DNA from: Streblospio benedicti | Lineage: Eukaryota; Annelida; Polychaeta; Spionida; Spionidae | Direction: 5' to 3' | NCBI GenBank assembly: GCA_019095985.1 | Contig: CM032661.1 | Coordinates: 26,648,730-26,712,729, forward strand | Length of the DNA stretch: 64,000 nt | Part shown: piece after piece, positions 39,964 to 50,789 of the stretch | How the letters are laid out: each line of letters opens with the position of its first letter | Position numbering within the stretch: position 1 is the first letter of the stretch | The notes under the pieces: model-generated | The model's database searches: none | The model's input: only the letters and a program-made list of their open reading frames with translations | Told to the model about the DNA's origin: nothing | Translations under genes and position numbers: made by a program

Positions 39964-40225
39964 TAAAAGTCTGGTCTTGTATATGCCACGACGGTATGAA
40001 ATATTTCTATGAAAGGTCCAGCAAACAAACTAAGAAAATAGATTAAGAGTTGTATTTTTTACCAAATATATGTGGATAGTTGCAATTATGCGGGACAAGA
40101 AACACCACTTGAGGAGTAAGATACTAGTACATAGACAGTGAGGTTCAAATATGTGACACATGTATTGAAGAAGACAGGAAACTCCAAGATGGTGAGGTGA
40201 AAGAACTGTTAAAATAATACAATGT

Positions 40226-40645
40226 ATGGCAAATGAAATAAGAAGCTGCATCAAAGAGATAGGCTATCCATCGCTCCACAAGGAAAACCGAAAGTCAGTA
40301 TTAGACCTCTCCATGGAAATACAAGATAACAAAGTTATGTACCGGCACTATAGAAAAAATATGACGAATTTCAAATTACTAATGAAATGCCGCACAGGAT
40401 CGAAAAGAATACGTCTCGTCCAAGAAGCGGTGAGAATAATGAGGAATACATTCAATACAAGTATAGACCATGATAAAAACATTGTAAAAATAGACCATGA
40501 TAAAAACATTGTAAAATACTTTCTGCGTGAATACTCTGTAAGAATGCAAGTAAGTGGGCACAATGTAAACTATAGGAAAGACGTCATATTATGTGCCATA
40601 AACACATATACTAGTATGAGAAATCAGGAGCGGATCCAGAGCTGA
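40226..40645 (+). mobile_element. Retroelement reverse-transcriptase fragment (clade unresolved)
   Basis: A 139-residue plus-strand reading carries VMYRHYRKNM, LVQEAVRIMRNT and an RMQVSGHNVNYRKDVI stretch. These match the end of a reverse-transcriptase ORF common in invertebrate retroelements (compare 'SLVQEGLRRLRNT' and 'SGYSE.YR.EV'). I cannot tell whether it is Penelope-like, DIRS-like or another group. It is a fossil fragment; no ends are recognised. Confidence 0.5.
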
Positions 40646-41586
40646 AGGTTTGGTAGGATCCCTAGAGCTGAGAAGGCAAGCACCAACGGTGCTCACTCGA
40701 GTCTAGCGGGGTCTGGGGGCATGTCCCCAGGAAATGTTTTGAAAAGTACGATGAAAATGGTGTATTCTGGTGACACTTAAGTCCTCTCAAATAAAGACTA
40801 TATGAAGTCATGGCTCGACACTTCTTAACCATTGAAGAAGATATTTCTTTTCTATTAAGTGCTTCCGTATGGTTGTGGGTAATTTAACTGACTAATTCCC
40901 CCTCAATATTTTACTTTTCCCCCCCCCGACGTCTCTCATTATCATCTCTCTCTCCATCTACCTCTCTCCATCTCTCTCTCCCGCTCTCTTTAAATTTCTA
41001 GTTAACCAGGCCAACCTGTATGTATTGCATATGCGCATGATGATACAAATATTGAAACTGTATATAAATCTGCGGAAACACACGAGGCAATCACGGTGTC
41101 TGCTTGGAACCATTGATTTCATATCAAATGACGAATGTTTTCGAGACCAACATCGGGTTTGGTCAAAGTTGAGGCAAATCATTTCTCTATCCGAACATAC
41201 ACAATATAGTCATTGTACTAGAAAAATAGGTAAAATGAACATGGGAGCAGCTAGAAAAGACAAATGATATATCAAATCACGTTATTTGAATTTATATGAT
41301 ATATATCACACCATATCAGACAAATATCACCATTTCATTAGACCACGTGATAGATAACGTGCGAAAGCTAACAATTTTGCATTCATCACGATACCTATTA
41401 AGATTATTTTCTCCTGACACCTGCTATTCAATCATTTAGATAACGTGTGCAACTGGTTCGAAACAAATTTCTAGATTTACTTGGACCGCTTTAAAGAATG
41501 TATCTAAAACATATATGTTTGGCCTTTTCCACGTCATCCTTTACTCATTGCCAATGCAAGATTCTCCATTATAGCAGGCGTTTTCG
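40638..41586. repeat. Tandem duplication unit 2, right part
   Basis: Counterpart of 36003-37281. The homology ends at TATAGCAGGCG followed by TTTTCG, after which the sequence is unique. It contains CT-rich low-complexity sequence at 40942-40988. Confidence 0.8.
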
Positions 41587-41767
41587 TCTTTACAAGTCAT
41601 GTCATTGGGCAACTCACACAACGAAAATCTATAATGAAAACGTGCAGACCAAACGACGAGTACTGCACCTGTACTACGTGTGGTGTCTACGAATCTCAGA
41701 ATTTCAAACATATAGACACAAACACTAGCACCTAAAATATCGTTACTGTCGTATAAGGTAGTGTCCT

Positions 41768-42910
41768 CATAAGGTATCTAAGCTGGTCTTAGAATTGGTC
41801 AAAATGGGAGACGATGTTCGGAGAAAGTTGGGGTTGGATGTGGAGATGGGGTGGTGGACGGGGGTGCGCAAGGCATCGTCTCCAACACAGCCCTTGGCAC
41901 ACCCGGCAGTATTGCTTATTTACTGTCTCTCTACTATGGGGGTCAGTTCGTGTCCAGTACGTTGAAAGTGCGGCAAAAATACGTTTTATACTAGGTAGTA
42001 CAGAGACAGTAGAAAAACTTTCATAAGCGTCCATCCAGCAGTAGCCTGGCAGTAGGGAGCCAGTGCGCGAGGCTGCACATGTACATGTACGTCATTGCTT
42101 GCCGAAGACACCTCACATACGGGGGAAACAAATATGCCAGCATACTGTCCCCAATGCGGATTATGCCCCTATGCACACTGTAATCAAAACTATATGTAAT
42201 TTGGTGGTATTTTCTTTTTCTTCCATAGAATGTCAAAAAATTGAAAAATCGAAATATTTTACTTAACATTTTTTTCAATTTTTTTTAATTCTTGGACATT
42301 ATGGCAAACAAAGAAAATGCCACAAACTTAATTATGAATCCATTTGCCGTTTACACTAGAGTAAAAAGAACTATCAAAATATATGAGTGTGGACATATAC
42401 ATTATATAGAATGAGGCGAGGATGAGCGGGTGATGCTCAGCACTGCAGAAGACGACAGACGGGAACACTGGATAGACGGCCGGCTCGTCAAGTTGGAAGG
42501 ATGACTGAAGTAGCATTATCATTACTAAGTATTAACTGACCTCTGTGCTATTCAAGCACGACCCGGGATCTCTGTGTGTACATGATGTGCCCTTCGTTCA
42601 TGTTTATTGAGTTGAGACAGAACCGTGGATGTGCCCATTTGACAGCAGATTATGAGTCGTTCATATTTAGTCTAGCCTACAGGCGCCATGGATCCTGTAT
42701 CTTATGACGATATTGAAAAGTAAAATGTACATAGCATATTACGTATAATGTAGATTTCATTGTGGTACGTGAGCAACGGGGTGTCAAGCTAAAGAGACAA
42801 TGGATTGTGTGCACCCCGTTCACCACGCTCATCTCCACATCCAACCCCAACTTTCTCCTAACATCGTTCCCCATTTTGATCAATTCTAAGACCAGATAAG
42901 ACACCTTATG
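41768..42910. mobile_element. Fold-back element, arms about 100 bp
   Basis: The left arm, 41768-41870, and the right arm, 42809-42910, are inverted copies: CTGGTCTTAGAATTG, TCAAAATGGG and AGAAAGTTGGGGTTGGATGT on both. Both arms can be read as a similar peptide (LVLEL.KMG.DVRRKLGLDVEM). The 940-bp centre shows nothing recognisable. Confidence 0.6.
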
Positions 42911-44998
42911 ACATGTGGACGAAAGGAACGATATTTTATGTGTTTGTGTCTATATGTTTGAAATAGTGAGATAAATCTTAGACACCACGTATTACAGGTA
43001 TAATCAAATGAAAGGTGTCTGAACTCTAAATAAAGCACATTTATTTTTATGCAATTCTTAAAAAATTTGTTTATTTGCCTTTAGATTAAAAAATGTAAAG
43101 ATTCAAAACACAATCGGTCTGTCCAATAATGGAGTTTTTAATAGAAATTTCCACCGATTCAACTTACGCTGTCATGTGATTTCAAATGTACGACCGTTTC
43201 TACAGGATTTGTCAACAAATTGTATAATCAAATTCATTATGAAATCTCGTACACGTGACAGAAAAAAATGCACCTAAGACAAAACCTAAACTTTGTCTAT
43301 AAATGCCTGTTCAGACGGATCACTTTTTAACCTCCCTCTGCTAGTGAAACTTCATTACCACTGCAGAAAAAACATCTTAACCTGTTTGTGATACAGCATA
43401 TATGCGTAGCGTAATTTTAAATGCAAGCATTCATTGTTCATTCATAAAAAACTTGTAAACGTCTTAAGGTTTCTTCATTCATGAGATCCTGTACCTTAGT
43501 TAGATAACAACCGCGAGGAATTTTAAACGGACACAGGTTCATATTTTGCACCCAATATCTCTAAAGACACGAGTTCGGTGGTGATGAATCGTTAAGCACG
43601 CTAAAAATCTACTAATTTGTCCCATAAACATGCCACCCTTTGGGTGGTCAAGCTTGCCAGTGACCATTTATTAAAGGGAAAAGTGGAGACTGCTCTTCCG
43701 GTCAAGTGCGGTCACGCTCCCTGTCATTGAATTCTTGTTCGAAAGTTAATGTATATGTAAATGTGTGGTTCAAAATCGCCCATCTCGTTTAGGTACCAGC
43801 TTGCATGTATAGTTTCTTGCCTACAATTACATTATAGTAGCAGGCCGCAATTATTAACATATTATGAATATATTTCTTCTTTTTTTTTTTCAAATCAGAA
43901 ATAAAGCACTCACGTGCTGCATGTGTTTCTTTTTCCTGTTCTTTTTATAGATAATTTATTCACATCAACTTAATTTTGGGTGTTCTTTTGTTTACGTTTC
44001 TATTCACTAGCTTGTTTTAAACCTATACATTGTACATGTACATTTTTGTGCGTGACTATGCAGGCGGGTGAGTAGCTGGCTAACATTGAGCTGAGATAAT
44101 TCACTATGATTGAACTATGGTAATGATGTGGGAACAGTTTTAGGCAACATCCCACTATGGATAGGGTTGCTCGAGCTAAACTGGTTGCCATCTATCCCAT
44201 CTAAATGGGACACATACTTTGGCCACCAATAATTGTCCTTCGACATGTGGCTGAAGCACGTGAGGGAACAAGGGTAATAACCCCAAAGTACCCATGGTTA
44301 ATCTATTAACTTGAACATTTTACATATACAGCATGCTTATATATAGAATGGGTCAGGGTTAAACGCATCATAAAACAATTGTCAAAATGGCAAATGACGC
44401 ACGAACCCAGCCAATTTTAGTGTTGGGTCATCGTGGACACGGCATGGTTGGGTAACGATGCATCTTCGCGACTTCTTAAAAGGATACTTTTCTAAGTTTT
44501 TTTTGTTTTATTTTTTATTTATCTATTTATTTAAATCGTTCATCACAAGTATCACATATAAAAAAGAATAGAATACTATGTGTGACAAACGAGTAGCACT
44601 AAAAACATATCTCATTATAAAATGGAATACAGAGTATCTTATTTCACATCAACAACTTAATTGCTAACTAGTTCAAAGGTGCTTAGAGAGCACAGCGTCG
44701 CAGGAAAATTGTTAACTCATGGTCAATAAAGTTGTTTACTTTGCAATTAAAGCGTTAAATCACGAGGACGTTTTATTACATTGTACATGAGCATTGTTGA
44801 AAGTTCATCAATTTAGTGTGTGGGCATTTATGGAAATGGGTTACACGGATAATTACATTGACGTCACGGGTGCCTGCTGTTTCGTGCATACCTGTATATA
44901 AATAAAAATGTGCTTAAACATATATCCTCAACAATATGCATACAAAATCATTTTTGGTTTAGGATCATTCACAACTGACGTCACCTCATTTTTGGCCA
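42911..44998. other. Intergenic stretch, no gene seen
   Basis: AT-rich sequence. I see no coding region, RNA gene or clear repeat. Confidence 0.35.
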
Positions 44999-45118
44999 TT
45001 CCCCCCATTATCCCCCCACCCCACCCCCACCCCACACACACACACTTTCACCTTTGCAGCACCAGCACCCCCATCCCCCACCCTTGATAAGTGACGGCAA
45101 CTTTGCGTCAACACCCAC
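44999..45118. repeat. C-rich and CA low-complexity tract
   Basis: Runs of CCCCAC units are followed by (CA)n and more C-rich sequence. On the minus strand it is G-rich, with several runs of four or more G. Confidence 0.8.
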
Positions 45119-45620
45119 CCACCCTTGCATTGTTTCGTGATGACATTTAACATTGATTTAACTGTGCCATCATATAAATACAATTGAATATATATGTACA
45201 TAATTTAGACATAATTTTACAAATGTATTTACGACATAAAGCAAACATGGCAATGTGATTTGCACTAGTAGTTTTATCACAACTCACGTAACATGTCAGA
45301 AGGTAACTTCAAATACTGTTAAATAACTACAACCTTTTTTTAATGTGACGTCACCCAAGTGCTAGACCCCCGCCCCTGTCAGCTTTCGTCAGCTTTCGAT
45401 ACCCCCCACCCCCCTCTGCCACATGGCATCATTTGTGAACGATCCCTGGAATGCCTTAACACCTATGTGGTGTTGTAAACATATGGGCTTATAGTACTAG
45501 TGTGACAGTTAAAATCTATATCACATGAGTCAATGTAATTATTGCATGATGTGATCTCTGTGCACGTTTGATCTAATATAAGCATTGTGAGATGGCGCCA
45601 AATGTGATGACCCACTGTAA

Positions 45621-45660
45621 GTAGGCTAGGGAGCCGACATTTTTCGGTTTCCTAGCCTAC
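45621..45660. repeat. Hairpin-forming inverted repeat
   Basis: GTAGGCTAGG and its exact reverse complement CCTAGCCTAC lie 20 bp apart. The interior can extend the pairing in part (GCCGA with TCGG). A degenerate third arm, AAGCTAGGGAGCTGAC, follows at 45672-45687. Confidence 0.7.
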
Positions 45661-47065
45661 ACTCAGTGTGTAAGCTAGGGAGCTGACGGAAATATCTATA
45701 ATATTACTATATATCTTACCACTAAAGAAGACATGTATGAAGATTACATTTTCCTGGTATCCTATATTGGATGTTCTGGTAAAAATTTAGACAACCAATT
45801 ATGCATATATGATATTTTTTATTTTCATGACAAAGCATGAAAGATAGTTATATTGAGAGCCTAAATTGAGTAGGTAGTATAGCAGCAGGATAGGCATGTG
45901 GGGTGGGGTACCGGTGATAAAAGTACAACAAGATGCATCATATATTTTTATCTTCCCCATACTCTGAGGGGCATGAAACTGCTTGATGCCATTGCAGGAA
46001 GTTGGTGCGGGCTGAGAAAATCACACATTTGTTAACGGGCTAAGGCAAAAAAGGTCCAAACTACACATATCTCATATAATTTTCAGAAAATTCATCAAAG
46101 CTCATTGAAAAGCATGTTAACTTATGTATAATAGATGTGTGAAAATAAGAAATAATGTATTGAAGACAAATCATGATTAAAAATCTATTTTATTCATCAA
46201 AATATCCAAAAAATGCGTATAAAATCCTTTCGGCTTTGAAAATTTTGAGGCGCTTAAATGTCTCTATCTTCAAAATGAATCAACATAATGCTCTGATTAA
46301 AATTTTAGAATTTAGTTATAATACACCTTGATATTTTAACATCATTAAGAATTATCTGTGTCACTTTTCCTTGTTTGTACAGCCTACGACGCTCGCTACC
46401 CACACCCCTAAATATGAAAAAATGGCGGTTTCCGCTAACAATGACTAAAATCTATAAGAACCTCTAATGCATTGTATAGAACCTTGACATTCTGTGTCTA
46501 AAGGAAGATGTAAAAAGCATTGTAATGCTAACTGATATGTTTCTAGCCTTTCTTCTCATATATATAGTCAACATTTCATACATGTAGATAGGTTTAAATT
46601 GTTCATGCAACAATATTATTTCATTAGTTTATATAGGAAACAAGTCTTCAAAGATTAAAGTTTGACGCTCTTTTGGGCGCAGTACATGTAGTGTATTGAA
46701 ATGAGTGGATTCTCTGAAAGCTTCTTACAAGAAAGGATGTGTTTATTGCGTCGCTTCAGTAGCTGAAGCGAAAGCCTTGTGATCACTTTGTTTCTATGTA
46801 TCTATGTATGATGCCCTCTCCCCACTAGTGTTGCTGTGTGCCGAGTGGCCAATATGCACCACTCACCAAAACCAGGACCCCAAAGGCATGAATGTCCATT
46901 GGAAACTTCAAGAGAAACCAAGGGGGCAAGTCAGCCCCTCGGATCACCCCAAGGGGTCAACACCGGGAGAATGAAGGACATAGAGGGTTTATTCAATGAT
47001 TCAATTTAAATTATAGATTGGAACCCGGTGGTCGTCGAGCGACTCCGTAGTTCCTAGAAATGTAT

Positions 47066-47500
47066 GATAGTGTCCCAATCGAGGTCAAAATCACCCCTTG
47101 GGATCAACAAGGAAAAGAACAGTAATACAGGTATAGAGAAAATAGGGTCCCAGTCGAAGTCAAAAAATCACCTCGCGGGATATATATGGGCTGAGAGTGT
47201 AAGATAGGAGAGGATAGTGTTCGGGATAGTATCCCAGTTAAAGAATCCCTTAGTAGGAGTTATAGGGGTGGGGAGTGCAAGAAAAGGGGGATAGTGTCCC
47301 AGTCGAGGTCAGAAAATCACCGCGTAGGACTTATATAGATGAAGAATGAAAGTACATGAGGAGGATAGTGTCCCAATCAAGGTCAAAAAATCACCGCGTA
47401 GGACTTATATAGATGAAGAATGAAAGTACATGAGGAGGATAGTGTCCCAAACAAGGTCAAAAAATCACCTCGTGGGACTTATAGGGATGGATTAAGGTGG
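47066..47500. repeat. 74-bp minisatellite, about six units
   Basis: Unit starts GATAGTGTCCCA, then GAGGTCAAAAAATCACC. The starts at 47290, 47364 and 47438 are exactly 74 bp apart and nearly identical; units further left are more diverged. The array lies inside the large Helitron-like element. Confidence 0.85.
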
Positions 47501-47570
47501 GAAGGTTTATGTAGTTGATTGATGTCATGATATCTTATAGTATATTCTATCTACCCCTCACATGTTTGGG

Positions 47571-47905
47571 TTTTTTTTTTTGTTTTTTGTTTTTTTGTTT
47601 TTGTTTTTTTTATAACATATATGGAAATGATATATTCCCATAAAGAAACCAAAGGACCAGTTGTTTAGTAGGCAAAGATTGTCCAGATGGTGTTATCAAA
47701 AAATGTGAGAGGTAAAAGTATAAGACAACTGTATTGTAAGAAGTTTGTGGTCCCGCTGGAATAAATTTTGATTAATTGACATGATGATGACAGTCCACCA
47801 ACTGGATGTACCAGTAGATGAATGATATGTTATCTTATTGACATTGTATTACTATACCACTCACATGTTCTTTTTAGTTTTTTTTTTCTTTTTCTTTTTT
47901 TTAGT
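47571..47905. repeat. Poly-T-rich tracts
   Basis: T-rich runs at 47571-47611 and 47875-47902 lie inside the Helitron-like element, each followed by similar text ('ata..gg.aat.atat.ccca/ccccataaaga.acca.agga'). This suggests an old tandem duplication of about 300 bp. Confidence 0.55.
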
Positions 47906-48689
47906 ACAGTAGTTCCAGATGGTAAAAGTATATGAGGACATCCTCCCCATAAAGACCACAGGATCAACTACATAGCATAGACATTGGCCAAGTGGAGTTA
48001 AAAACCATGTGAGAGGTGAAGTTAATATAATTGTAGGTAAATTAAACAATACCGCCCTCCATCACATGTGTTGGAGTCCATGGGAAGATGCTGGACCAAT
48101 ATCACACCCATCCCATACATATCTTCACACCCATCCCACTTCACATGGATGTTGCACTATCAGCGTCCCTCATGGACAGCGACCCTCATGAACAGCGACT
48201 CTCATTGCACCACATGAATGCCATGGGACGATACTGATCCAATACTCGTTATATATTGGACATTGCCACGCTAACGTCAGCCTCCATTACATTTTTTTAA
48301 GTTTGATATTGTTTTCACTGCCCACTTCCGGTTGTTTTATATGCTGATTTTAATAACTTTGTTTGAGAATCTGAAGGTCATTAAGTGAATCTCATCAAAA
48401 AATCATATTAACAAAGCTGTTTCATTTGTCCATATGCATCTTATTCAGCCAGCAAGAAAAAATCAATATTTCAACCACGCACCAAAATTGATTATTGGAT
48501 TTGAAAATGATATTGATTATCATCTTTGGTTTGGTTTTGGTTTGGTTTGTTTGTACTCCGCAGCCATCAATTTCTGATGCTTATAGCAGAGGGAGGCCAC
48601 GTGTTGTTGGTACATGGACCTCCAGAGGCAGGCTAGGTAGCCAACTGAGCCTCAGGGATGGAGGGGGGGATCACATTAGCTATAGTTTT

Positions 48690-48965
48690 CAAACTAGGTG
48701 AGTTCTTTTACGTGCAGAGGTGTGGCTCTCCTCTACGCGGGACACGCCTTTTAACGAGGCTTCCGAACCTCCGCTTGGCGTCGCTACCGTCTAGCAGTAA
48801 CACTGTACGGTGGCGACGTGCTCGGTGGAAATCAGCAACTCAGTGGCAGACGCACGACGTAACGGTTTTGGCGACACTCTGTCTGCCATGACCGGGCCGC
48901 GAACTTACGACGCAAACAACTCCTGTTTTCAAGTCGTACGCTCTAACCACTGAGCCACTGAGGAC
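48690..48965 (-). mobile_element. tRNA-derived SINE
   Basis: Read on the minus strand, it opens GTCCTCAGTGGCTCAGTGG then TTAGAGCG, a good pol III A box (TRGCNNAGYGG). It continues with an anticodon-arm-like part and a degenerate B box near AAGTTCGCGG. The 3' part ends near GCACGTAAAAGAACTCA, similar to tails of other invertebrate SINEs. It is about 275 bp and GC-richer than its surroundings, and it is nested in the large Helitron-like element. The tRNA part is too degenerate to be a working tRNA. Confidence 0.7.
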
Positions 48966-49169
48966 CATCTTGTTATCCAGTACCATTGTATGGCAACACA
49001 AATAGCTTTATGCTGGATATATTGATTCTGATTCATTCTGATGTTTTCTCTTCAAATTCATAGATTTCTTGATTATAAAAGTATACATTTTTTCAATATA
49101 TTATCTTAATTGTCCATAAGTCAACATCGTTCTAGCGACGCAGTGTTCTTTGAACACTTTTTATCTAGT

Positions 49170-49990
49170 TGAAGATGCGTTCGCTTAACATTTTCAAATT
49201 TGAGTTACACATATCACAAACCACTGTTTGACTGTGTTTGTTCTCATATGTATGCATGGGATGTGAGGGTTTCATCATAGTTCTCAGATTCAGTGTATTT
49301 GGAGTTTTATTGTGATGATTGAAGAATAAACTTGGAATGTTTATGATTTTAGTATATGTAATTTTGTTTTATTTTTATTAGAGATATGAATTCAATGTGT
49401 TTTTTTATTTAAGTTGCAGCTAATTTTGGTAATTGAAATTTTGGAGCGACTTTTTATGATTGAACTCATACATAATTCACTTTGTGCAAATTTAGACTGT
49501 ACCATATTATGTGAGCCATATTATTACTGGAAATTGAGGTTTCTGTTATTGTTTGATATATGACTTCACATTACATAGCTTATCAATAAAATACAATTTA
49601 TAATATAAAAGTATTTTCTGGCGTACTTACTATGTTTTCTGCATTTTGGCCTACTTATTTCATTACTTTACAGACTAAAAAGAATAAACATGCTCAGATA
49701 ATCAAATACCAGCCTAATTTTGTAAGAATCAACAATTATATATCTGTTGATAATGCTTAAAACAGAAGTTAATGTAACATATTCAAAATATTGTAATTCG
49801 GCCAACATTTTGGCCTCTCAGAAAAATTGAGCGGCTCATATGTGCAAGTGTGTCGTCCCTAGCGATGTTGCCAGACACCCATAGAAGTCAAAACCATCCA
49901 CCAACCTTTTACAAGAGATGGCATTAGCTGGACCCCCCTGGGCCCCCGGCTGATGTGCTCACAACTGTACTTTTGTCAATGCACGTGATA
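49170..49990. other. Intergenic stretch, no gene seen
   Basis: AT-rich sequence with no recognisable coding region or repeat. Confidence 0.35.
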
Positions 49991-50000
49991 CATGCCTAAA

Positions 50001-50617
50001 GCGAGGGGCACATTTGACCTTGCGTGCGTGTTCGCCGCAAGGCGTGTTGAGGTTTGCGGTATCTATGGTGTTTTCTGCATGCCTTGCCAAAAGTACTGTT
50101 GTGAGCACATCGGCACGGGCTCCGTGCATTATGAGTGCGTCGTCACTGGGAACGGTTTTATTGAGGTGGCCGTGAGATCAACATGCCACTTAACACTCGG
50201 GTATCTTTACTATCTCCACGTGTTTTTGGTCGTAGACTGCCTGTAGACAGCCCTTGCCGCATAATGTGCCCTAGGGATTATACCCACAAAGTATTTAGCC
50301 GCACGTTGTTGGTAGAGATACAGTAGGCCTACTTGCGCTGTGCATTCCCTCTACATGCACGTACGAATGCCGCACTAAAGTAATCACACCGTGCGTAGAA
50401 CGTAAAGTGTACGCAAATACAACGTAAATTCGATTAATTTTGATCTCACGGCCACCTCCATTCCCAGTGCCGACATACCCATAACGCACAGAGCCTGTGC
50501 TAATGTGCTGTGCCCATACCCTAAAGCTTGTCACTGCATGAGGAAAACGTCGTAGAAACCGCAGTCCTGAAAAGGCCTTGCGGCTAAATGCTCCACAAGG
50601 CCAAATGTGCCCTTCGT
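50001..50617. mobile_element. Fold-back element, arms about 180 bp
   Basis: The left arm, 50001-50181, and the right arm, 50441-50617, are imperfect inverted copies (GGGCACATTTG, GCCGCAAGGC, CATTATGAGT or GTTATGGGT, and GAGGTGGCCGTGAGATCA). They are GC-richer than the flanks. A related scrap ('cttgatgtgccctac') lies at 50768-50783. No coding region is recognised. Confidence 0.65.
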
Positions 50618-50789
50618 TTTACGGTCAGTGGTAGCATTGGTCGCAGAAGTTTGGCATGGCCACCGTACTGCCTTAAAAATGCCTATGACCGCTTTACAGA
50701 ACACTCACTGATTGTTACGGCCTGTGTACGTTTTAGCAGTAGACAGGCAGTAGACTAACCTTGTGGCTTGATGTGCCCTACGCATTAAA

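Larger units (their letters stand above)
46748..49168 (+). mobile_element. Helitron-like non-autonomous element (large copy)
   Basis: About 2.4 kb. It starts GCGTCGCTTCAG, the same as 13483, with a hairpin CGCTTCAG-TAG-CTGAAGCG near the left end. The right end has the inverted GCGACGC (49135-49141), then the hairpin GTGTTC-TTT-GAACAC (49143-49157), then CTAG (49165-49168) followed by T. Cargo includes a 74-bp minisatellite, poly-T tracts and a nested SINE. No Rep/helicase ORF is visible. The asymmetric inverted repeat plus terminal hairpin suggests the Helitron2/Helentron group. Confidence 0.65.

Noticed and set aside
47066-47500. Regularly spaced direct repeats, considered as a CRISPR array
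   Set aside because: The whole 74-bp unit repeats with no unique spacers, and the context is an animal genome.
48915-48965. tRNA gene suggested by GTGGCTCAGTGG then TTAGAGCG on the minus strand
   Set aside because: The acceptor stem does not close, the B box is degenerate and the unit continues into a SINE body.
49992-50534. ORFs on both strands with a similar peptide (TGSV.Y and TGNG), considered as a divergent gene pair
   Set aside because: The similarity follows from the inverted repeat arms; no start, splice site or family support.
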